Source: Xylanibacter ruminicola (GTDB taxonomy: Bacteria; Bacteroidota; Bacteroidia; Bacteroidales; Bacteroidaceae). Taken from it: DNA of 64,000 nt. The stretch is from assembly GCA_015060625.1 (NCBI GenBank), contig SUYC01000002.1, forward strand, positions 186,001 through 250,000. Direction: 5' to 3'. A program made the position numbers and the translations under genes. Positions 9,007 to 16,616 of this stretch are shown here, piece after piece. Each line of letters starts with the position of its first letter. Positions within the stretch are counted from its first letter, which is position 1. The notes below the pieces were generated by a model that saw nothing but the letters and a program-made list of their open reading frames with translations, was not told where the DNA came from and did not search any database.

Positions 9007-10662
9007 ATGAAACGACTGATAATTCTGTTTGCAGTATTGACCATAAGGAGCATAGGCTTGGCAGCAGGGCAGACGGATCTGGATGCGATGTATCAGCAGC
9101 TTGATCAGGCGATCGAACAGTTAGACGATTGTTTGGCCGAGCGCCAGGAACAGATAAATACGCTGAAGGCACAATATGGTAAAGCCAATGAACCCATGAG
9201 ACAGTATCTGTTGGCCGAAGATTTGTTTGGAGCTTATTGCAAACTGATGAATGATTCTGCTTTGGTTTATGGCAAACTGTGTATCAGGTTGGCGGGCAAT
9301 ATGGGGCGTGCCGACCTGATGACCGAAAGCTATATCCGTCTGGCTCAGCAATATGTGGAAAGTGGGGCTTACGAGGAAGCTCAGAAATATTTCCGCTTAG
9401 TTGATATTGAACAGTTGAATACAATCAATATGAAGACTGCCTATTTCGAAGGGTTGAACCATCTGTATGGCGAGCTGGCCTTCTATAGTAGCGATTCTGA
9501 TTTTAAGCAGCAGTCGTATAAACTGTCCGATGCCTATCGCGACTCACTTATAAATATGGCTGATACCACTTCTATCTTGTGGTTGTCAAAGAAGGTGTCG
9601 TTGCTTTTTTCCCGTGATCAGTTTGAAGAGGCCAAACACTATAGTGATATCTGGATGACAAAAGTAGAACCAGAGACTCCTGATTATGCCTATATGGCTT
9701 ATATCCGGTCGGAAATCTATAGGCGGATGGGGAATCATGAGATGGAGAGCTATTGGCTGGCATCATCGGCTAATAGCGATTTGAGATGTGGTATCATGGA
9801 CCAGGCATCGCTATGGATGCTTGCTGGCCGACTGAGTGCTGAGGGAGATCTGGAACGGGCTTATCGTTATGTAGAGTGCTCATGGCGATGTGCCAGTATG
9901 TTTAATGCCCACTTGCGCAGTTGGCAGATATCGCCAGTGCTCACCGTGATTAATGATAATTATAAGAATCAGTTGCGAAGCACCAACCATATGCTGCGTA
10001 TTCTGGTTGGAGTTGTTAGCGTTCTGGCTCTGGTGTTGCTTGGTTTATATCTCTATGTGCGGCGTAAACGCCGGCAGTTGGCTGCGGCTCGTAATGAACT
10101 GAAGGAGGCCAACAGTGAACTGGTATCGCTAAATGAGCAGTTGTCTGACAAGAACCAGAAGTTGCTTAACACTAATATTCTGCTCTCGGATGCCAATCGT
10201 GTGAAGGACGAATATATTGGCAAATTCCTGAGTATCTGTTCTGATTATATCGACAAACTTGATAACTATCGTATCAAAGTGCATCGCAAACTGAAGGCTA
10301 ACCAGTATAATGATTTATTGCGTATGACAGGGTCGGAGCAGTTGAAAGAAGATGAACTCAAAGAGCTCTTCGATAATTTCGATGCTGTGTTCCTACGGTT
10401 GTTCCCTACGTTTGTGGATGAGTTCAATAGTCTGTTGCGCCCAGAAGAGCATATCGTCCCATCAGGAAAAAGTCGTCTAAATACCGATCTGCGTATCTTT
10501 GCACTTATCCGACTGGGTATCAACGAGAGTTCTAAGATTGCTGAGTTTCTGCATTATTCTCCTAATAGCATCTATGCCTATCGTGCCCGCATCAAGAATA
10601 AAGCTGCCGGCAATCGCGATGACTTTGAGTTACGTGTGAAAGAGATAGGTATTAAGGGATGA
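9007..10662 (+). CDS. SusR-like membrane transcriptional regulator (TPR, TM, coiled coil, HTH)
   Basis: This is a 551-residue protein. An N-terminal signal segment is followed by a helical TPR-like periplasmic part (about 25-325), one membrane helix (about 330-350), a coiled coil (352-400) and a C-terminal cytoplasmic domain. That domain ends with an HTH-like stretch 'IRLGINESSKIAEFLHYSPNSIY' type (about 498-535), in which the LxxGxxxxxIAEFLxxSxxSIY pattern resembles LuxR-type helices. This architecture is that of SusR and the DUF6377 regulators. It lies divergent to susC and probably senses an oligosaccharide in the periplasm and activates the operon at 526-8654. The family is recalled from SusR; the ligand is inferred from the operon. 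Confidence 0.8.
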   Translation: MKRLIILFAVLTIRSIGLAAGQTDLDAMYQQLDQAIEQLDDCLAERQEQINTLKAQYGKANEPMRQYLLAEDLFGAYCKLMNDSALVYGKLCIRLAGNMGRADLMTESYIRLAQQYVESGAYEEAQKYFRLVDIEQLNTINMKTAYFEGLNHLYGELAFYSSDSDFKQQSYKLSDAYRDSLINMADTTSILWLSKKVSLLFSRDQFEEAKHYSDIWMTKVEPETPDYAYMAYIRSEIYRRMGNHEMESYWLASSANSDLRCGIMDQASLWMLAGRLSAEGDLERAYRYVECSWRCASMFNAHLRSWQISPVLTVINDNYKNQLRSTNHMLRILVGVVSVLALVLLGLYLYVRRKRRQLAAARNELKEANSELVSLNEQLSDKNQKLLNTNILLSDANRVKDEYIGKFLSICSDYIDKLDNYRIKVHRKLKANQYNDLLRMTGSEQLKEDELKELFDNFDAVFLRLFPTFVDEFNSLLRPEEHIVPSGKSRLNTDLRIFALIRLGINESSKIAEFLHYSPNSIYAYRARIKNKAAGNRDDFELRVKEIGIKG

Positions 10663-10690
10663 CATTATCAACCTACATTACTATAAATAT

Positions 10691-12004
10691 ATGAAAAGAT
10701 TATTTTTTTGCTTGTTGTTGACAAGCGCGATGACTGCTCAGGCACAAGTCGCACGTTTTTCTGGAAAGACAGCACTCGAGGAGATTGCTGCCGACAAGTT
10801 CTTGGCTGCTGGCAATATGACCGACTACGATCATCTGCCACGAACTGCTCTCACTCCAGCCCCCAAGGGCTATGAGCCTTACTATCTGTCGCACTATGGT
10901 CGCCATGGTGCTCGCTATCTGCTTGAGGAGAATGATTATGCGATGCCGGTTCAGACGCTGCGCAAGGCAAAGTTTGCTGGTAAACTCACGCCACTGGGCG
11001 ACAAGGTGCTGGCTAAGCTCGACTCGATGCAGAAGACGACAAAAGATCGGTTGGGCGACCTGACGGCAATTGGTCAGCGGCAACATCATGGCATAGCCAA
11101 ACGCATGGTGAATAATTTTCCAGAACTGTTTCGTGTGCCTGGACTGCCCATACACTCGGTATCTACCACCTCTATTCGAGCTATTATATCGATGATGGCT
11201 GAGTGCGAGGAGTTGCAGGCTGCCAATCCGTCGGCCCGCATCTACAACGATGCAAGCAAGGCTGACATGCACTATATGAACTATTCACCCTCACGTCAGG
11301 AGCGTGGCATGGGGATGCCGCAGATGAATGTGATGCGCGCCATGCAGAAGCAACAGGCCATGAGCGACAGTTTGAAGCATCCTGAGCGCCTGATGCAGCT
11401 ATTGTTTAACGATCAGCACTGGGTATATCTGAATGTAACAACAGGTTCGCTGATGAGCAAGATTGCTGATGTGGCGCTGAACATGCAAAGTCATGACGGC
11501 GATACATGGCTGTTGGATCTCTTTACTCCAGAGGAACTGCGTGACTTGTGGCGTAGCAACAACCTTTACTGGTATCTGCTTTATAGCAATGCACCACAAA
11601 CAGGTGGCCGCATGCCTTGGAACCAGAAGAACCTGCTGAAGAATATCATTGAGACGGCCGACACGGTGACACAGCCTCAGGTATCATTGCGCTTTGGGCA
11701 TGACACGGTGGTGCTGCCATTGGTGTGCATGCTTGACTTGGATGGGGCCGCCGTACAAGTAGTTAATCTCGATGAACTCGAGAAATCGTTCCGTACCTAC
11801 TACCTCATTCCTACAGGTAGTAACGTGCAGTTCATCTTCTACCGCCCCAAGAAAGGCAAGACAGGTGATATCTTAGTAAAGGTACTTCTTAACGAGCGTG
11901 AGGCTCACATGCCTATTGCTACCGACACTTGGCCGTATTATAAGTGGCAGGACGTTCGCGAATACTACTTAGCAAAACTCGCCGAACAAGAGCAGAAGAA
12001 ATAA
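10691..12004 (+). CDS. Exported histidine-type acid phosphatase (phytase/MINPP-like)
   Basis: The 437-residue protein has a signal peptide ending near AQAQ (residue 19). The branch-2 histidine phosphatase motif YGRHGARY gives RHGAR at 71-75 with catalytic His72. The C-terminal proton-donor motif GHDTV gives His337-Asp338; an HD rather than HAE motif argues for the phytase/acid-phosphatase side of the family. The product should hydrolyse phosphomonoesters, possibly inositol phosphates, in the periplasm or at the surface. It lies 28 bases after the SusR-like gene and may be cotranscribed. A strong hairpin at 12007-12049 ends the unit. Confidence 0.85.
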   Translation: MKRLFFCLLLTSAMTAQAQVARFSGKTALEEIAADKFLAAGNMTDYDHLPRTALTPAPKGYEPYYLSHYGRHGARYLLEENDYAMPVQTLRKAKFAGKLTPLGDKVLAKLDSMQKTTKDRLGDLTAIGQRQHHGIAKRMVNNFPELFRVPGLPIHSVSTTSIRAIISMMAECEELQAANPSARIYNDASKADMHYMNYSPSRQERGMGMPQMNVMRAMQKQQAMSDSLKHPERLMQLLFNDQHWVYLNVTTGSLMSKIADVALNMQSHDGDTWLLDLFTPEELRDLWRSNNLYWYLLYSNAPQTGGRMPWNQKNLLKNIIETADTVTQPQVSLRFGHDTVVLPLVCMLDLDGAAVQVVNLDELEKSFRTYYLIPTGSNVQFIFYRPKKGKTGDILVKVLLNEREAHMPIATDTWPYYKWQDVREYYLAKLAEQEQKK

Positions 12005-12006
12005 AA

Positions 12007-12049
12007 AAGAAGAAAGCACTTACGATATGTTCGCAAGTGCTTTCTTCTT
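12007..12049. terminator. Bidirectional terminator left of attL
   Basis: A perfect 15-bp stem (12007-12021 with 12035-12049) encloses a 13-nt loop, with A-rich and T-rich sides. It follows the phosphatase stop. In minus orientation it would have been the terminator of the original tRNA-Met gene before the element inserted. Confidence 0.8.
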
Positions 12050-12053
12050 CTAT

Positions 12054-12102
12054 GTGGACCAGCCTGGGCTTGAACCAGGGACCTCCAGATTATGAGTCTG
12101 TT
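12054..12102 (-). repeat. attL: displaced 3' half of tRNA-Met
   Basis: These 49 bases match 25197-25245, the 3' half of the intact tRNA-Met gene, at 47 of 49 positions. They run from the acceptor 3' end through the T arm and variable loop into the anticodon stem, then the match stops abruptly at 12102. The two mismatches (12065 and 12077) are partners in the T stem (T-A here, A-T at right), so both versions fold. The 25 bases 12078-12102 are identical and probably contain the crossover. It is a tRNA fragment, not a functional gene. Confidence 0.85.
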
Positions 12103-12148
12103 AAAGTAGGATTTTTTAAGATTTCACAAAATATTTTCGTGTTTCCTA

Positions 12149-12180
12149 TTTGGTTGTTTATCAGATATTTACTAACTTTG
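12149..12180 (+). promoter_or_regulatory. Integrase promoter
   Basis: A -33 TTTG (12149-12152), 20-base spacer and -7 TAACTTTG (12173-12180) form a full Bacteroides consensus promoter. The three phased GTGTTCGCA repeats at 12226-12256 lie in the resulting 5' untranslated region. Confidence 0.65.
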
Positions 12181-12225
12181 CAGCCGAAACGAGCAACGCT
12201 GCGAAATCTTGAAAAACAGCCTTTA

Positions 12226-12256
12226 GTGTTCGCATGGTGTTCGCACGGTGTTCGCA
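12226..12256 (+). repeat. Three GTGTTCGCA repeats at 11-bp period (left arm sites)
   Basis: Exact copies of GTGTTCGCA begin at 12226, 12237 and 12248, one per helical turn on the same face. They recur at the other end of the element (25127, 25138 and, inverted, 25041 and 25063). Position just inside attL and upstream of the integrase suggests arm-type integrase or excisionase binding sites. Confidence 0.75.
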
Positions 12257-12289
12257 AAAATAAAGGAATTAGAGCAACAGACTGTGATT

Positions 12290-13744
12290 ATGAAGGCTTT
12301 GAAAACATCCATTAATTGCAACCCGGTAGATAACTGCTGGATTAAACTTGTACTGGACAAACGTACCAATAAGACTACGGATGAATATCCGATGGCCATC
12401 TGTTTTACGATTGAGAGGAAACGGCTATACTTCAAGTTGACAAGTATGCCTTATCAGAAAGAGAAGTACTTCAATGAGGTATGCAGCGTGACCAACTCAC
12501 GTAGCCTTTTGATGCCAGTATATAAGGAATGGGAGGGCATACTGGATGGTTATCGGGAAAAGGTGGTCAAGTTGGGTAAGACCCAGACATTGACCCTCGA
12601 CCTCATCAAGACCTATTTGACTGGTGCAGAGACCAACGGCGAGGTGAGCAAATCCTTTGTCGGAGTCTGGGAGAGCATCATTGCCAGGATGAAGAAAGAG
12701 GATCGGGTAGGTACGGCTGAGAACTACCAATGGGCACTCAACTCCTTTCTGAAGTATGCTGGCAATGTAAAAGGCTTCAAGGTGGATAAGAACGTCATAG
12801 ACAAGTGGAACGACGTGATGAAGAATGGCACCATTGAAAACGGCAGGCTGGTAGGTCAGATTGCCGATGCCACAAGGGGTATGTATCTCCGTACCTGTCG
12901 AGTGGTGTGGAATGAGTGCATCCGTCAGGGCTATCTCACTGAGGATAAGTACCCTTTCTCCAACAAGGACAACACGCTGATTTCTATCCCTCGTGGTAAG
13001 CGCCGCCAGCAATCGTATTTGAGTGTTGACGAGATGACACAACTCTACAATGTGTTCGTAGAGAAATGCTATCCCGATAGTTGGTCGCCTGACTACAAGA
13101 AGAGAGCGCATCAGTCTTTGGGGCTGTTCCTGGCGCAGTATCTCTGTAACGGCTTCAATCTCGCCGATGCAGGACGCTTGCAGTACAATCGCACCTACTT
13201 TGCCGAAGGAGGACGGGCTTTTGAGTTTATGCGTAAGAAGACATCAGCCCGCAGCAACAGCATGTCGGTGGTCATTGTACCCATCATCGAGCCATTGAAG
13301 GTCATCCTTGACGAGATAGGAGCAAAGCCAGAGAAAGATGCATACGTGTTCCCCCAGATATTCAATGGAGCAACTGATGAACTGACGAGACGAAAGCTGA
13401 CTGTTCAGGAGAACTCGAACATCAAAGACCGCATGATACGCATCTGCAACGAGGTGCTTGGTTGGGACAAGGTGGTATCTGGAACCTGGGCACGTCACTC
13501 CTTTGCCACCAATCTGAAATTGGCTGGTGTAGAAGAACTCTATATCTCAGAGAGCATGGGGCACTCTCAGGGCAACGATGTCACCAGTGGCTATCAAGAC
13601 ATGTACCCACTTGAAATCCGTTTCCGCAACAATAGCAAGTTGTTGAATGTAGAGACTAAAGAAGAACCTATCGACATCGATAAACTGTCGAAGAAGGAAA
13701 TGAAGGAACTGCTGAGGAAGATGATGGAAAAGGGAGGTATTTAG
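12290..13744 (+). CDS. int: Tyrosine recombinase/integrase of the element
   Basis: I chose the ATG at 12290 (484 residues). The longer GTG start at 12248 lies within the repeat array and adds residues unlike the family. An arm-binding/SAM-like N-terminal region (about 1-215) is followed by a catalytic domain. Visible catalytic residues are Arg402-His403 (ARHSFAT), His425 (SMGHS) and Tyr435 (SGYQDM). The first catalytic Arg of most tyrosine recombinases is not seen in the matching region 'YLCNGFNLAD' (near 285-294), a feature also reported for IntDOT-like Bacteroides enzymes. It should integrate and excise this element at tRNA-Met. Confidence 0.9.
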   Translation: MKALKTSINCNPVDNCWIKLVLDKRTNKTTDEYPMAICFTIERKRLYFKLTSMPYQKEKYFNEVCSVTNSRSLLMPVYKEWEGILDGYREKVVKLGKTQTLTLDLIKTYLTGAETNGEVSKSFVGVWESIIARMKKEDRVGTAENYQWALNSFLKYAGNVKGFKVDKNVIDKWNDVMKNGTIENGRLVGQIADATRGMYLRTCRVVWNECIRQGYLTEDKYPFSNKDNTLISIPRGKRRQQSYLSVDEMTQLYNVFVEKCYPDSWSPDYKKRAHQSLGLFLAQYLCNGFNLADAGRLQYNRTYFAEGGRAFEFMRKKTSARSNSMSVVIVPIIEPLKVILDEIGAKPEKDAYVFPQIFNGATDELTRRKLTVQENSNIKDRMIRICNEVLGWDKVVSGTWARHSFATNLKLAGVEELYISESMGHSQGNDVTSGYQDMYPLEIRFRNNSKLLNVETKEEPIDIDKLSKKEMKELLRKMMEKGGI

Positions 13745-13787
13745 TGATAAAATCGGTAAAAATGCGCCAAGTATCAAGTAAATTGTG

Positions 13788-13795
13788 TAATTTTG
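13788..13795 (+). promoter_or_regulatory. -7 element of AlbA-type regulator gene
   Basis: TAATTTTG lies 21 bases before the start codon at 13817. No convincing -33 TTTG is present at the expected distance. Confidence 0.4.
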
Positions 13796-13816
13796 CACTC
13801 TATATATAATTAAGGT

Positions 13817-15268
13817 ATGACAGAAAAAGAACTCGTTCAACTTTGTAAACTCGGCGAGACGACCACAACTCAGTTTAAGTTAGAGTTTACTACCCAAAAG
13901 CAGATAGCCGAAGAGATGGTTGCTTTTGCCAATACCCGTGGTGGAGTCATTATCTTTGGTGCCGAGGACAAAACTGGCAAGATGGTTGGACTGACCTATG
14001 AACAAGTACAATATGCGAGTAGAGAGTTAGGCAACACAGCTAACGAACAAGTACGTCCAGTCATATATCTGGAAACGGAAGTCGTCATGCATGATGATAT
14101 GGCGTATCTGTTAGCGTTCGTGAAGAACGGTGTGTATAAACCATACAAGGACTTATCCGGAAACATTTGGGTGAAGCAAGGGGCGGATAAGCGTAGAGTA
14201 ACGGAGAATAGCGAGATTCGCAGACTGCTACAGAACTCACATCAGTATCAGGTTGATAAGGACGGAGTTGATAGCACTTCTGAGGATGATATTGACACCA
14301 AGGCTCTGGATGAATACTTCAAGAGCGTTTTCAATAAGAGGGTAGACGAGTTCAAAATGCCTGCGAGTACGGTGCTGAAGAATGCTCATATCACCGATGA
14401 ACTCGGAAGGATGACTATTGCTGGTCTCATGTATTTCGCCAAAGAGCCACAGTTGTTCCGTCCCCAGTTCTGCATCAAGGCTGTATGGTTCGTCGGTAAT
14501 CATATCGGTGGTACTCAGTATCATGACAGCCGTGATATTATTGGCACCATCCCTGAAATGTATGAGGATGCACTTCGTTGGCTGAAGTCGTGCCTTAGCC
14601 GCACCCAGAACGGACAGACATTCAATAGTGAGGGGATATTAGAGATTCCAGAGATTGTCTTGGAAGAGCTATTGCAGAATGCGCTCGTACACTTAGACCT
14701 ACTGAAACCTGCAGCCATCAGACTGCTGGTATTCGATAATCGTATTGAGATTGTCAATCCCGGTTGCTTGCCAGACGGTCAGACGATTGAAGAGGTGCTG
14801 TTGGGCAACTCTGATCCAAGGAATCCACTCTTAGCACAGTTCGGCGTGAAGACGATGCCATACAGAGGACTCGGTTCAGGCATCCCTCGTGTAATGGCAG
14901 AGGATTGTGACGTTGAACTGATAGATCGTCCAGATGGCAACCAGTTCATTGCTCGTATCTGGCGCACTACCCAAAAGGGAGATTTTACTACCCAAAAGGC
15001 GAATAAAGAACTGATTCTTACTACCCAAAAGGAAGAAACCGCTACTCAAAAGAGCAATTCAACTACCCAAAAGCCGCTAAATACTACCCAAAACGCAATT
15101 CTCAACTACCTGAAAGCCCATCCAACGGCTACAAGGCAGAAAGTTGCCGAGGCACTGGGCAACATAACAGAAGATGGAGTGAAATTCAATATAAGTAAAC
15201 TACAACAATATGGTCGACTGAAACGGGAAGGAGGTCGTAAGAATGGGCACTGGGTGACAATAGATTAA
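13817..15268 (+). CDS. AlbA_2 / ATP-binding putative transcriptional regulator with TTQK repeats
   Basis: The 483-residue protein has an N-terminal Schlafen-type AlbA_2 domain (about 12-130; 'EEMVAFANTRGGVIIFGAED'), a middle linker, and an HATPase_c_4-like domain (about 255-375; 'LEELLQNALVHLDLL', 'IEIVNPGCLP', 'YRGLGSGIPRV'). A low-complexity stretch with six spaced TTQK-like units (about 384-426) leads to a C-terminal winged helix. The DNA unit ACTACCCAAAAG is repeated there and once near the N terminus at 13889. Such COG2865 proteins are common as accessory genes on mobile elements and are thought to act as regulators or defence factors; the role here is not known. Confidence 0.75.
   Translation: MTEKELVQLCKLGETTTTQFKLEFTTQKQIAEEMVAFANTRGGVIIFGAEDKTGKMVGLTYEQVQYASRELGNTANEQVRPVIYLETEVVMHDDMAYLLAFVKNGVYKPYKDLSGNIWVKQGADKRRVTENSEIRRLLQNSHQYQVDKDGVDSTSEDDIDTKALDEYFKSVFNKRVDEFKMPASTVLKNAHITDELGRMTIAGLMYFAKEPQLFRPQFCIKAVWFVGNHIGGTQYHDSRDIIGTIPEMYEDALRWLKSCLSRTQNGQTFNSEGILEIPEIVLEELLQNALVHLDLLKPAAIRLLVFDNRIEIVNPGCLPDGQTIEEVLLGNSDPRNPLLAQFGVKTMPYRGLGSGIPRVMAEDCDVELIDRPDGNQFIARIWRTTQKGDFTTQKANKELILTTQKEETATQKSNSTTQKPLNTTQNAILNYLKAHPTATRQKVAEALGNITEDGVKFNISKLQQYGRLKREGGRKNGHWVTID
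14966..15093 (+). repeat. Interrupted ACTACCCAAAAG repeats encoding TTQK
   Basis: Copies start at 14966, 14987, 15020, 15041 (one variant, CTACTCAAAAG), 15062 and 15083. Spacings are 21, 33, 21, 21 and 21 bases, so the reading frame is kept. A seventh copy is at 13889-13900. They form the linker between the ATPase-like and winged-helix domains. Confidence 0.75.
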
Positions 15269-15269
15269 A

Positions 15270-15401
15270 GGTATCGTCAAGACGTGGACGTGGAACCAAG
15301 TATCATGTTTGTGAAATAAACTTGCAAGGAATTCAAGAAACCTTGCAAGTTCAGGCAGAAACCTTGCAAGTTCCAAGGGTAATTGATATTAGTTTTTAAG
15401 G
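15270..15401 (+). pseudogene. Possible remnant C-terminus of a second AlbA-type regulator
   Basis: In a frame shifted from the preceding gene the DNA reads VSSRRGRGTKYH followed by INLQG, IQETLQV, QAETLQVP and a stop just before 15402. 'GRGTKYH' resembles the last winged-helix strand of AlbA_2/ATPase regulators, and the LQV units look like a variant of their spacer repeats. No start codon or upstream domains remain. The DNA units GAAACCTTGCAAGTTC at 15337 and 15358 repeat with a 21-base period, and AACTTGCAAGG at 15319 is an inverted relative. It could instead be a regulatory repeat. Confidence 0.35.
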
Positions 15402-15409
15402 ATAACAAA

Positions 15410-16042
15410 ATGAGAAATTGGATTGATTCAAAAACTTATGACATGATGATTAAGGCATCTCTTGGTGTGAGTCTGCCTGTAGTCATCGTTACGGCAGTCA
15501 TGTTTTTTACTGGCGAGCCGATTACATCTGTCGAACGGAAATTGGCTGGGTATATTCTAGTTCCATCGCTAATTGTATTCATCTGGTCTTTCTTTTCATT
15601 GGTAGTCGATTTCGGCTTGCAGTTCTTTAAACCCATTTATGTTGATGAAAGTGGAAATTCAGATTCTTCGGTTAACAAAGAAGTTCTGAAATCTCAATTC
15701 GTTGCCAGGTTTGTAACGGATGACCATAAGTATGAGCCAATATATGATGCCATAGACGATGTCCTCAACAAGAGAAAAGAAGGTGCATTTGCAGCAAAAA
15801 CGATGATCAGTGCAGCAGACAAGCATCTGAAATGGCTGTCCTCTGTACCCAGTGGAAAAAAGATGGCTTACTATTTTTCTGAGGAAGCTATTGGTAGTAT
15901 TTCCTCATTTGATACAGGCAAGAGTGCACACAAAGACGATACGGATGCCGCCCTTAATGACATCATCACGATTTTAACAACTACGCTAAAGGTTCATAAG
16001 GATAAGAAATTGGAAGAAGCCAAAGCTAACTCCAAGAAGTAA
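15410..16042 (+). CDS. Hypothetical small membrane protein
   Basis: I do not recognise this gene. From the ATG at 15410 (preceded by AAGGATAAC) it encodes 210 residues. Two membrane helices (about 15-33 and 45-70) lie near the N terminus, followed by a soluble, charged C-terminal part of 135 residues rich in Lys and Asp and ending in a Lys-rich tail. It lies between the AlbA-type gene and the HTH gene inside the element and is followed by a terminator hairpin at 16069-16099. Confidence 0.6.
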   Translation: MRNWIDSKTYDMMIKASLGVSLPVVIVTAVMFFTGEPITSVERKLAGYILVPSLIVFIWSFFSLVVDFGLQFFKPIYVDESGNSDSSVNKEVLKSQFVARFVTDDHKYEPIYDAIDDVLNKRKEGAFAAKTMISAADKHLKWLSSVPSGKKMAYYFSEEAIGSISSFDTGKSAHKDDTDAALNDIITILTTTLKVHKDKKLEEAKANSKK

Positions 16043-16068
16043 GTAGCATTCCAAAAGATTTTTTTCGC

Positions 16069-16099
16069 ACTCCATAGGCACCGCTTATGGAGTTTTTTT
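16069..16099 (+). terminator. Intrinsic terminator after small membrane protein gene
   Basis: The stem ACTCCATA (16069-16076) pairs with TATGGAGT (16086-16093) and is followed by a run of T. Confidence 0.8.
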
Positions 16100-16132
16100 G
16101 TGTCTTTGCCCCATATCCGCCAAAGGTGGTTT

Positions 16133-16195
16133 GCTGAAGTTCACTGAAGTTCGCTGAAGTTCAGCAATTCAGTGCTTAATTTGCTGAATATCAGC
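16133..16195. repeat. Tandem 10-bp repeats and inverted repeat upstream of HTH gene
   Basis: Three adjacent 10-mers GCTGAAGTTC, ACTGAAGTTC and GCTGAAGTTC (16133-16162) are followed by the inverted repeat GCTGA-ATA-TCAGC (16183-16195). Repeats of about one helical turn ahead of an excisionase-like gene suggest binding sites for that protein or iterons for element replication. Confidence 0.6.
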
Positions 16196-16228
16196 ATATT
16201 TCACGATTCTTGATTGAAAATGATTTCA

Positions 16229-16236
16229 TAACTTTG
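16229..16236 (+). promoter_or_regulatory. -7 element for the HTH-DUF3987-primase operon
   Basis: TAACTTTG followed by CA lies about 40 bases before the start at 16278, directly after the repeat array. A matching -33 is weak, which fits regulated expression. Confidence 0.45.
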
Positions 16237-16277
16237 CATCACGTTTTCAGCGAAATCATTTTTAAAATCACAAAAAT

Positions 16278-16616
16278 ATGAATGAGAATTTAGCGAATCA
16301 ATTAGTAGTTGTGACCAAGGCTGACTATGAGGCTATGGTACATGAGCAGGCACATAAAGAGGCAGTAGCTCTTTCTGAGCCTAAGTCAAGTGACATCACC
16401 AGTAAAGGTGAAGTGATTAAATCTATTATGTGTAACGGTGAGCGTTTCCTGAGCAGAAAGGACGCTGCCAAGATTCTTGATGTCGGTCTGCCTACATTGT
16501 GGAGATGGAATAATGAAGGTAGGCTAAAAGCCATCAAGGTAGGAGGGCGTAAGGTGTATTACCGTTATGATGATGTATTAGCCATGCTGAAAGGAGAGTT
16601 GAATTATGATGATTGA
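16278..16616 (+). CDS. Excisionase-like helix-turn-helix protein
   Basis: The 112-residue protein has a C-terminal winged HTH of the MerR/excisionase (HTH_17) type at about 57-105: 'FLSRKDAAKILDVGLPTLWRW' is the recognition unit, and 'LKAIKVGGRKVYYRYDDV' forms the wing. The N-terminal 50 residues resemble the small accessory helix in such Bacteroides proteins. Its 3' end overlaps the DUF3987 gene by 11 bases, which implies translational coupling. It probably controls element genes or directs excision with the integrase. The repeats at 16133-16195 are likely binding sites. Confidence 0.8.
   Translation: MNENLANQLVVVTKADYEAMVHEQAHKEAVALSEPKSSDITSKGEVIKSIMCNGERFLSRKDAAKILDVGLPTLWRWNNEGRLKAIKVGGRKVYYRYDDVLAMLKGELNYDD

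Noticed and set aside
12029..12036. TGTTCGCA in the loop of the left terminator as an eighth arm-type repeat
   Set aside because: It has 8 of 9 bases, lies outside attL on the chromosomal side and is not in phase with the others, so it is probably chance.
15337..15373. Period-21 CCTTGCAAG repeats as a CRISPR-like array
   Set aside because: Only two direct copies with a 5-base gap and no spacers or cas genes; they are better explained as coding remnants.
16133..16162. 10-bp tandem repeats as a transposon end
   Set aside because: No matching inverted end or transposase occurs in the window.
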